This document shows positions 1 through 5,552 of a stretch of DNA of 8,893 nucleotides, piece by piece; within the stretch, counting starts at the first letter, position 1, and each line of letters begins with the position of its first letter. This DNA is from Planctomycetota bacterium. GTDB taxonomy: Bacteria > Planctomycetota > Planctomycetia > Pirellulales > UBA7805. Location: contig JAUWIQ010000053.1 in NCBI GenBank assembly GCA_030605285.1, positions 1 to 8,893 on the forward strand, given 5' to 3'. The translations under genes were made by a program, and so were the position numbers. Under the pieces are notes generated by a model that saw nothing but the letters and a program-made list of their open reading frames with translations, was not told where the DNA came from and did no database searches.

Positions 1-360
1 GTTTGAATCTCCATGGCCGCGCAAGTCCGGAACGACGACGGCGTATCCCTTGGATTGCAGATAGAGTGCAACCTCTTCATAATTAGCCCCCTCCTCCTCC
101 CAGTCGTGGATAATAACGATCGGGATGGAATTCTCCCCTTCGCTACCTGGAAAGTAACGCATTGCGAGGAGAACGCCATCGGGGGTCGTTCGCTCGATGT
201 CGACAGGTTCGGGTGGCCCACTTTCTTTGCTACTTTTCGAATCGGCCGCGTCGAGCGAGGCAGGTAGCAGCACCCATGTAGCCAGCAGGGCGACAGTCAG
301 ATACAGAACCCGGCAGGTCAGGCCGTGACGGCTGGCGAGGCGGTTTTGAGACATGGTCAT
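1..360 (-). CDS. Alpha/beta-hydrolase with N-terminal signal or anchor, 3' part off the left edge
   Basis: The minus strand is open from an ATG at 358-360 to the window edge, giving the first 120 residues of a protein whose end is not visible. Residues about 15-35 (VLYLTVALLATWVLLPASL) follow a basic start and form a signal peptide or membrane anchor; cleavage near the Ala-Ala at 39-40 is possible. A polar linker (41-55) leads into a hydrolase start: a strand-turn-strand (VDIERTTPDGVLLAMRYFPG), the strand IPIVIIHDWEEEG at 79-91, which stands where the usual HGxxG oxyanion motif lies, and GYAVVVPDLRGHGDS at 105-119, the classic PDxRGHGxS segment after the second parallel strand. The nucleophile elbow and catalytic Asp and His lie outside the window, so substrate and activity cannot be judged. 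A second ATG at 352-354 is an alternative start; neither has a clear Shine-Dalgarno. It is transcribed away from the vWA gene. The fold call is firm, the function is open. Confidence 0.8.
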   Translation of the reverse strand, partial: MTMSQNRLASRHGLTCRVLYLTVALLATWVLLPASLDAADSKSSKESGPPEPVDIERTTPDGVLLAMRYFPGSEGENSIPIVIIHDWEEEGANYEEVALYLQSKGYAVVVPDLRGHGDSN

Positions 361-466
361 CCGGGTATTGGAGGCGCAATAACTAAAGGGATCAGGGCCT
401 GTGCCCGTGCCACAACCCCCGTTTATTATTCTAGATGCGTGTCCTATCAAGGTCAACGTGGAGGAC

Positions 467-494
467 TCCTGAGGGCTTGGATTCCCCGTCAGGA
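467..494. repeat. Inverted repeat (dyad) in the divergent intergenic region
   Basis: TCCTGA at 467-472 and TCAGGA at 489-494 are perfect reverse complements. Just inside them GGG (473-475) can pair with CCC (485-487), leaving one unpaired G at 488 and a 9-base loop. It could be an operator or a leader hairpin of the vWA transcript. There is no T-run after it, so it is not an intrinsic terminator. A 6-base dyad can also arise by chance. Confidence 0.3.
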
Positions 495-708
495 AATATA
501 AATCTCGTTGCCGGCTCGACACCCGGGGGCAATCGCGGGGTTGTAAGCACTACGGGATAGTCCCCAGGAAAATTCTGGTTGTCTCGTCGGCGAAAAAGTT
601 CTTGCAGAAAATGTCCCGAGGGCTAACAATGAGTCTGCTGCAGAGAGGTCCTTGCAGGATGGTCTTTGTCGTTGGGCTGAGGGGAATTGAGTACTTGGGA
701 GTGATGGG

Positions 709-714
709 AGGAGG
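709..714 (+). promoter_or_regulatory. Strong Shine-Dalgarno-like AGGAGG ahead of the vWA gene
   Basis: AGGAGG lies within a longer purine run at 706-714. It sits 12 bases before an in-frame CTG at 727 and 90 bases before the first conventional in-frame start, TTG at 805, which has no such site of its own. It is therefore evidence that translation starts near 727 rather than at 805. The spacing of 12 is longer than the usual 5-9 bases, and an ATG at 704-706 overlaps the run but is out of frame. Confidence 0.4.
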
Positions 715-726
715 CTACGAGAGCGC

Positions 727-2721
727 CTGCGAAGGCGGTGGCAGATTCTGACCGGCGAGGAGGATACTCCCTTTGATGGGGACGTACCGGCTTGGTTTCT
801 CAGTTTGCTGGTCCATGTGTGCCTCTTGGCCCTGCTGATGGTCTTCTTGCGCGAATTTCGGGAGGAGGAAGCCCCTTTGGAGTTGGTCTCCACCCTGATC
901 GAGCCAGATGCTGAAGAAGAGGTTCCGCGGGAGTTTTTCTTTTCAGAACTGGACAAGGCGGAAATTGGAGCCAACAGTCTCGATGAAATCGACATGGCCG
1001 ATGCGGTTGCCGAAATCGAACAAGAGATTACGGAACTGACAGCCGAGCAGGAAATGATTGAACCTACGGATGTGCCCCTCAGCGAGATTTCATTCGATAG
1101 TATTGTGGATGTGAGTATGGCGGTTGAAGCCAATCCCAATATGATTATCCAGGGAGCGGCGGGTGTCGGCGCCACGGGAGCGGCCGGCGCAATCGCCCGC
1201 ATTACCCAGGAGATCATCGATTCGCTCGAGGAACGCAAAACCCTCGTGGTCTGGTTGTTTGATCAGTCGGGTAGCCTTGGAGCGCAGCGCAAGGAGATCC
1301 AAAAACGATTGGGACGAATTTATGAGCAGTTAAATCATATTGAGTCGGTGGGCGATTCGCGGTTTCTTAAGCATCACGATAAGCCGCTGCTTTCTGCCGT
1401 CGTGGCTTTTGGTAGCGAAGTGAGCATCTGCACGCCCCAACCGACCGATCAGATCAGCAAACTCCAGAAGGCAATCGGTGCTATTGAGAACTCAGGGGGA
1501 GAGGAGATCATCTTTCAGGCAGTCTATGAGGCGGCAGAGGAGTATGAAAAATATGCGTTGGGCCCCGATCGCCGGAATGTAATGTTCGTCCTCTTCACGG
1601 ATGAGGCGGGGGATGATAGCGAGCAGATGCTGGATCGTGCGGTTGAGATATGTCGTAAGCATTTGATACGAGTCTATGTCGTTGGCGGTCCCTCTCCTTT
1701 TGGCCGCAAGGTGGTGGAGGTCAAGTGGATTGATCCCGACCCGCAATTCGATCAAACCCCGCAATGGGCCCCCTTAACGCATGGCCCAGAATCTTTTTTT
1801 CCCGAACGGCTGAAGCTGGCCCTGCCCGGAAAATACCCGCGAGAAGAGCCGCTCGATTCGGGGTTTGGCCCCTTTGCACTGACTCGACTGGCGGTGGAAA
1901 CGAGTGGTAAATATTTCTGTGTACACCCCGAACGGGATCTTGGCCGACCGGTGCGGAGGGCGGAGACCTCTCATTTATCAGGTTACATCAAGTATTTCTT
2001 CGACCCCGAGGTGATGCGGCGGTATCGCCCCGACTACGTATCGGTCGATGCATACAAACGGATTCTGCAAAAAAACAAGGCCAAGATGGCACTGGTGCGG
2101 GCTGCCACCTTTTCTCAGGCGCGGCCGCTGGAAAAGCCCCGGCTTCGTTTCCCGCGGCGGAGCGAGGCAGCTCTAGTGGGTTTATTGAGTGCGGCGCAGC
2201 AGCAATCGGCAAAAATCCTTGCCGGGACGCTGATCAAGATGGTGAACGAACTGCAGCGCGGGGAGAAGGATCGCGAGAAGATTCGCCGGCCACGGTGGCG
2301 GGCGGGGTACGATTTGGCCATGGGCCGCACGCTGGCTGCGAAAGTCCGTGCCCAGGGGTACAATCTCATGCTCGCCCGAGCTCGGCGGGGCATGAAGTTT
2401 CAGAATCCCAAAAATGATACTTGGAAGATCCGACCGAGTGAAAATATTCTCTCGGGAAGCATGATGGAAAAGGAGGCGCAGAAAGCGACAAATTATCTCA
2501 ACCGAGTGAAAGAGGATCATCCGGGGACACCTTGGGCCTTGATTGCGCAACAGGAACTGAATGTCCCGCTCGGCTGGGAATGGAACGAATCGTTTTCCAA
2601 TGTAAATCCCCCGCCCAAGCCTCGCGCCCCAGCCAACAACAATCCGCCCAGGCAACGACAGGACGATGTTCAGCGGGTGATCGAACGGCCGAAACAGAAG
2701 CGGCCTCCACCGCAGCTGTGA
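727..2721 (+). CDS. Membrane-anchored von Willebrand factor A domain protein
   Basis: With a CTG start at 727 the protein has 664 residues; from the first conventional start (TTG 805) it has 638. I prefer the longer form because TPFDGDVPAW and the first part of the single membrane helix (about 20-41) lie upstream of 805, preceded by basic residues (RRRW), and because AGGAGG stands at 709-714. The frame is open back to 691 after TGA at 688-690. Next come a Glu/Asp-rich stretch (44-126), a Gly/Ala hinge (143-156), and a vWA domain (about 170-330). Its metal site has DQSGS at 179-183 and the later Asp in FTDEAGDD (Asp292), but the usual Thr in between seems replaced in SGGEEIIF. The C-terminal third contains GEKDREK and HPGTPWALIAQQEL, and the end is Pro/Gln/Arg-rich (627-664). 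From memory, similar proteins are widespread in planctomycetes and uncharacterised. It probably faces the periplasm and binds a partner through Mg2+. No partner gene is adjacent. Confidence 0.85.
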   Translation: MRRRWQILTGEEDTPFDGDVPAWFLSLLVHVCLLALLMVFLREFREEEAPLELVSTLIEPDAEEEVPREFFFSELDKAEIGANSLDEIDMADAVAEIEQEITELTAEQEMIEPTDVPLSEISFDSIVDVSMAVEANPNMIIQGAAGVGATGAAGAIARITQEIIDSLEERKTLVVWLFDQSGSLGAQRKEIQKRLGRIYEQLNHIESVGDSRFLKHHDKPLLSAVVAFGSEVSICTPQPTDQISKLQKAIGAIENSGGEEIIFQAVYEAAEEYEKYALGPDRRNVMFVLFTDEAGDDSEQMLDRAVEICRKHLIRVYVVGGPSPFGRKVVEVKWIDPDPQFDQTPQWAPLTHGPESFFPERLKLALPGKYPREEPLDSGFGPFALTRLAVETSGKYFCVHPERDLGRPVRRAETSHLSGYIKYFFDPEVMRRYRPDYVSVDAYKRILQKNKAKMALVRAATFSQARPLEKPRLRFPRRSEAALVGLLSAAQQQSAKILAGTLIKMVNELQRGEKDREKIRRPRWRAGYDLAMGRTLAAKVRAQGYNLMLARARRGMKFQNPKNDTWKIRPSENILSGSMMEKEAQKATNYLNRVKEDHPGTPWALIAQQELNVPLGWEWNESFSNVNPPPKPRAPANNNPPRQRQDDVQRVIERPKQKRPPPQL

Positions 2722-2733
2722 GCTACCCCCCAG

Positions 2734-2765
2734 CGTCGCATGTCGGCGACGTCTTCTTATTCCTT
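2734..2765 (+). terminator. Possible intrinsic terminator of the vWA gene
   Basis: CGTCGC at 2734-2739 pairs with GCGACG at 2746-2751 around a 6-base loop, 12 bases after the vWA stop codon. It is followed by the pyrimidine-rich TCTTCTTATTCCTT, a broken rather than pure T-run. It sits between convergent genes and its tail overlaps the last codons of the lipoprotein gene on the other strand. On the minus strand no T-run follows, so it would work only for the plus-strand gene. The stem is short, so this is tentative. Confidence 0.35.
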
Positions 2766-3425
2766 ATAGAAACGATCCAGCTTCAAGGTCTCCCGCGAGT
2801 CGTGCGGATAGAAGTTGCGGCTGATCTGATCTGCAACCACGTTGACGAACTTGTGTTGGAAACGTTTTTCCCCGTTCTTCTGGTGGGCTAAGTCGAAGGG
2901 GATGCCATTTTCAGGTGGATAGAGGGTGTCGATCGTATCGAGTGTGTGTTCCACATAGTCTTCTTTCACATGATAAACTTTCACGTCAACAACCGCAGTA
3001 CCCTGGAACATATTTCTTCCTTGGTAGAGTTTGAAATCGCTCATGTCGATGGCGACGACCGCATCGGCGTTCATTGCCTTTCCAAATTCACTGAGCGAAA
3101 TCAACTGGTTCTCGTCAATCCAGTCAATGATTTCATTTTGTGAGACACACTCGATTTCATCCACATGCTCACGAAGTTTCCTGTTGACCGCTTGTGCGAT
3201 TTCCCGATCCACACCGTAGTACTGTATTGCCAGGGCTGTATTGGGCTCGCAAACCACAGCCACCCGTCGTTTCTTAAGCCCCTCGTAGCTGGCGGGTATG
3301 TCGTTGGGATTGATGATCCAAATCCCGGTGGCGAGCAAAGAACAGCCTGTTGCTGGAGCCAGCAGGAGGGCAAGACCGAAAAAGAGGCAAGCAGGAGATC
3401 GGGTGGAACCGAGAAGTTTCTTCAT
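2757..3425 (-). CDS. Putative lipoprotein of unknown function
   Basis: The protein has 222 residues from the ATG at 3423-3425. That start is chosen over a further-upstream one at 3530 because it begins a typical lipoprotein signal: MKK, a hydrophobic core (about 12-25), and ATGC with the candidate lipidated Cys28. AAGGA also sits 8 bases ahead of it. Ser29 at +2 would, by the Lol rule known in other Gram-negatives, favour the outer membrane. The mature part has alternating strands and helices: KKRRVAVVCEP (51-61), a helix with REIAQAVNRKLREHV, VSQNEIIDWIDEN (94-106), then GKAMNADAVVAIDMSDFKLYQG (115-136), VVDVKVYHVKE (145-155), and FYPHD (205-209) near the end. This layout, with an N-terminal strand, a helix of paired polar residues and an ADxVVxIDxxxF stretch, recalls the CsgG/TolB N-terminal type of fold, but that is inference only. 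I do not recognise a named family. It ends 35 bases from the convergent vWA gene and its start overlaps the small ORF upstream. Confidence 0.75.
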   Translation of the reverse strand: MKKLLGSTRSPACLFFGLALLLAPATGCSLLATGIWIINPNDIPASYEGLKKRRVAVVCEPNTALAIQYYGVDREIAQAVNRKLREHVDEIECVSQNEIIDWIDENQLISLSEFGKAMNADAVVAIDMSDFKLYQGRNMFQGTAVVDVKVYHVKEDYVEHTLDTIDTLYPPENGIPFDLAHQKNGEKRFQHKFVNVVADQISRNFYPHDSRETLKLDRFYKE

Positions 3426-3538
3426 CGGATTTGTCCTTGCCACTTCAAAAACGGATTGCGAATCACAATCGGCCCGGTTACCCAAGGTCGTGCCAGCGGC
3501 AGGACGATAGCAGCGCCTGGGGCCAGCCACAAGGCCAT
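3422..3538 (-). CDS. Candidate 38-residue hydrophobic protein
   Basis: Between the prepilin peptidase and the lipoprotein the minus strand carries an ATG at 3536-3538, 11 bases after the peptidase stop, and a frame that ends with a TGA sharing the ATGA overlap with the lipoprotein start at 3425. The product begins with a hydrophobic stretch (ALWLAPGAAIVLPLA, residues 2-16) and ends with a polar, basic segment (GPIVIRNPFLKWQGQIR). The codons look like those of the neighbours, and the end fits translational coupling to the lipoprotein. It has no Shine-Dalgarno of its own and may rely on ribosomes finishing the peptidase gene. The frame is open further upstream, inside the peptidase gene, so openness alone is not proof. 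A chance frame in a 124-base gap remains possible. I recognise no family. Confidence 0.4.
   Translation of the reverse strand: MALWLAPGAAIVLPLARPWVTGPIVIRNPFLKWQGQIR
3434..3438 (-). promoter_or_regulatory. Ribosome binding site AAGGA of the lipoprotein gene
   Basis: On the minus strand AAGGA is followed 8 bases later by the ATG at 3425. It is the clearest ribosome binding site in the minus-strand cluster, fixes the lipoprotein start, and lies inside the 3' end of the candidate small ORF. Confidence 0.5.
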
Positions 3539-3549
3539 TTTTTGGGGTC

Positions 3550-4845
3550 TTAAGGGAGCTTGAACAGGACTGCCTTGACCCGTTGCAATAACACTAAGAG
3601 GACCGCCATCATCGCCAGACAGGCTAGCAGAACGAGTGGGAGCGATCCGCCGAGGGCTAGGAAAAATGGTCCCAGATAACCCCAGAAGGAGGGCCAGAAG
3701 ATGAGTAACACCGCGGTTGCGAAACACAAAAATGGCCCATACGGAACCACGTTGTCGCGTTTCAAGATCCATTGCAGCAGACCGACTACGAGTCCTGCAA
3801 AGGGGGCGAGAAAGAACACAATGAGAGTCGCCTGCCAGCCGATGAAACTCCCGATCATTGCCATCAACGTTACATCACCAAAACCCATAGCCTCCTTTCT
3901 TAACGCCGCACCTCCGATCAAACGAACGCTCCAGAGGATCCCAGTTCCAAACGCGACGCCGAACAGAGAGCTGAGCAATCCCGCCCAATGGAAGCCGCCA
4001 TAGTACCAGACGGCAAGGATGCCGAGCGCACCGAAGGCGGCCACAGCCAGAATCAGTGCCGAAAAACGGGTGCGGAAGAGTTTGGCAACAAAATAGCGGG
4101 CCGCGCGTCTGCTGCCGTAACGGGTATACCAACACCGCGGCAACAGTGCAAAGCACCAGATCCAGAAAAATCCGAGTCCCAAGGCAAGGGCTCCCCAGGT
4201 TGGTTTGGTAGAAAAAATGTCCGACCAGGGAAGCGGGGCTACCACGTGCATGAAGTCGGTGTATGCCTCCTTGCCGACGGCCAGCTGGCAGTTTGTCTCA
4301 GGGGGGAGCATCCAGGGATTGAGCGTGACGAGTAGCAGACCCATCAATGTTCCCGGTAGCGTGATTGTGTCCGGAATTGTTTTTTCATCAATATCGATGA
4401 ACGTGGCGACCAGCATCAGGGAGAAAAGCAGATAGTGGCCACAAAAGAGACCAAACGCCAGGCGTTTGCTCAGGGGCGTCCACCAGGGGCTCACTGGGAT
4501 CGTGTCCTGGAGAACCCGACTCCCAAAAAGTCCGTCGGCGTCGACCTCATACCAATCCAACATGGCCATCCCAAGGCCGAAGAACAATTCGATCAACAGA
4601 GGTCGGACCCAAAATGCCTTGCCCCAGTGGTGCGATTCGCGGCGCAGTCGTAGCCAGCCCAAGATCGGAATTCGATCTACGAGTGTCCGCGGCGGTAGTT
4701 CTTGTGGCGGTTTGGACCAGGGGCTCGTGGCGCGGCTGTTCCACGCCAGTCGGTAGATTGCCAAATTCAAAAAACTGGCAGTCAAGCTGCCCAGCAGAAA
4801 ACAAAGGAGCAGGGCGAACTCCAAGGGTATCGCGGAAAGTACCAT
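3550..4845 (-). CDS. Prepilin peptidase (A24 family aspartic protease)
   Basis: This polytopic membrane enzyme should cleave the leader from type IV pilins or pseudopilins, and in classical family members also N-methylates the new N-terminus. Seen here: SFLNLAIYRL at 24-33, DRIPILGWLRLRRE at 57-70, and RPLLIELFFGLG at 81-92, all hallmarks of the N-terminal DiS_P_DiS domain. The catalytic core follows: IDIDEKTIPD at 150-159 and GFGD at 321-324 hold the two active-site aspartates, with VPYGPFL at 367-373. The N-terminal domain has none of the paired zinc cysteines of PilD-type enzymes. At 431 residues the protein is much longer than the usual 250-290; most of the excess lies between the two catalytic motifs (residues about 183-310, with a polar loop and extra helices) and in additional hydrophobic helices at the end. 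The ATG at 4845 has no good Shine-Dalgarno. It lies 69 bases after aroK. Pilin genes are not in the window. Confidence 0.92.
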   Translation of the reverse strand: MVLSAIPLEFALLLCFLLGSLTASFLNLAIYRLAWNSRATSPWSKPPQELPPRTLVDRIPILGWLRLRRESHHWGKAFWVRPLLIELFFGLGMAMLDWYEVDADGLFGSRVLQDTIPVSPWWTPLSKRLAFGLFCGHYLLFSLMLVATFIDIDEKTIPDTITLPGTLMGLLLVTLNPWMLPPETNCQLAVGKEAYTDFMHVVAPLPWSDIFSTKPTWGALALGLGFFWIWCFALLPRCWYTRYGSRRAARYFVAKLFRTRFSALILAVAAFGALGILAVWYYGGFHWAGLLSSLFGVAFGTGILWSVRLIGGAALRKEAMGFGDVTLMAMIGSFIGWQATLIVFFLAPFAGLVVGLLQWILKRDNVVPYGPFLCFATAVLLIFWPSFWGYLGPFFLALGGSLPLVLLACLAMMAVLLVLLQRVKAVLFKLP

Positions 4846-4914
4846 AGTGACTCTAAGTTGTGAAAAGACTTCCCCGGGCTTATAACAAGCGTGCCCTATT
4901 TTTAGCGTAGCAGA

Positions 4915-5472
4915 TCAGATTTCTTCCCGGGGGCCAAAATGAGATCGGGTGAGCACCTCATCAGCGACCTGGTCAAGACTCTTTAAGTCCGTATCTACGA
5001 TCATATTTGCACATTGTTCGTACAGTTCGCGGCGGGCCTCGAGCAACTCGACAATTTCCTCCAAGCCACCGCGGGCCGTCAAATTGGGGCGTTGCGTGTC
5101 GGTTGTGGGGTCTTCAGTTAACCGTGCAAAGATTGTTTCTGGAGTTGCCTGGAGCAAAATGGTGGTACCCATCTCTCTCAGCATTTGGCGATTCTCTTTA
5201 CGAAGTACGATGCCGCCGCCGAGTGCCAGGAGGCGGTAGGAGCCTTCCTTCGCCCTCCGTAAGACTTCAGTTTCCAGGTTACGGAATTCCTCTTCGCCCG
5301 ATTTGGAAAAAATGTTTACGATAGTTCGTCCAGAAGCGTGTTCGATTTCCGCATCGGTATCGATCCAGTCTTCACCAAGTTGTTCCGCAATTCGGCGTGC
5401 CACCGCTGTTTTTCCCGTGCCGCGATACCCGATCAACAGTAATCGACTCGAAGGTTTTGTTAGGCTCTGCAT
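4915..5472 (-). CDS. aroK: Shikimate kinase
   Basis: A cytoplasmic enzyme that phosphorylates shikimate at the 3-hydroxyl with ATP, the fifth step of the shikimate pathway to chorismate. The 185 residues match the usual 160-190 of the family. Visible motifs are the Walker A loop GYRGTGKT (15-22), the shikimate and Mg2+ site DTD (38-40), GEEEFRNLE at 59-67 with the shikimate-binding Arg64, the Walker B-like GGG (85-87), the flexible lid ending in RPN (128-130), and RRELYEQCA (147-155) near the adenine site. The ATG at 5472 is the first start in the frame and lies only about 14 residues before the Walker A loop, as expected; no Shine-Dalgarno is visible. It is 80 bases downstream of aroDE, whose product makes its substrate, so co-transcription is likely. 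Confidence 0.95.
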   Translation of the reverse strand: MQSLTKPSSRLLLIGYRGTGKTAVARRIAEQLGEDWIDTDAEIEHASGRTIVNIFSKSGEEEFRNLETEVLRRAKEGSYRLLALGGGIVLRKENRQMLREMGTTILLQATPETIFARLTEDPTTDTQRPNLTARGGLEEIVELLEARRELYEQCANMIVDTDLKSLDQVADEVLTRSHFGPREEI

Positions 5473-5552
5473 AAGAACAGGCTGCTTTGGTCGTCGTGGA
5501 AGAATGGGGCATTCGGTGCTGGAAATCGAGTTGCCTAGTCGTTGGTCGCTGT

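Larger units (their letters stand above)
361..726. other. Divergent intergenic region, no convincing gene
   Basis: This stretch separates the start of the hydrolase gene on the minus strand from the vWA gene on the plus strand, so it should hold promoters for both. I found no pair of -35 and -10 hexamers good enough to name: TTGGAT at 477-482 and TATAAA at 497-502 are only 14 bases apart. Short plus-strand frames at 435-560 (41 residues) and 611-751 (46 residues) lack family resemblance. The region holds a dyad at 467-494 and a strong purine-rich ribosome-binding-like run at 706-714. Confidence 0.6.

Noticed and set aside
13..267. Plus-strand open frame of 84 codons at the left edge
   Set aside because: It lies opposite the alpha/beta-hydrolase, whose signal peptide and PDLRGHGDS motif are clear on the minus strand.
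435..560. Plus-strand frame of 41 residues in the divergent intergenic region
   Set aside because: It has no ribosome binding site, no hydrophobic or domain-like pattern, and a composition rich in Ser, Gly, Thr and Arg as expected by chance.
611..751. Plus-strand frame of 46 residues ending just inside the vWA gene, considered as a frameshifted N-terminus
   Set aside because: Its sequence does not resemble the basic pre-membrane segment expected. Only its ATG at 704 could matter, and only if a base is missing; that possibility is covered under the start anomaly.
489..1238. Long open frame (249 codons) on the minus strand opposite the 5' part of the vWA gene
   Set aside because: Its product is Ser/Arg-rich low-complexity sequence without a recognisable domain, typical of the antisense of an acidic coding region. 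The plus-strand frame codes a clear vWA protein.
3426..3530. N-terminal extension of the lipoprotein to the ATG at 3530
   Set aside because: The extension (35 residues) would bury the lipoprotein signal peptide inside the chain, and the internal ATG at 3425 has an AAGGA site at good distance.
4876..4903. GGGC...GCCC followed by TATTTTT in the aroK-prepilin peptidase gap, considered as a terminator
   Set aside because: The stem has only four pairs with a 13-base loop, and the T-run is on the plus strand while the flanking genes are on the minus strand.
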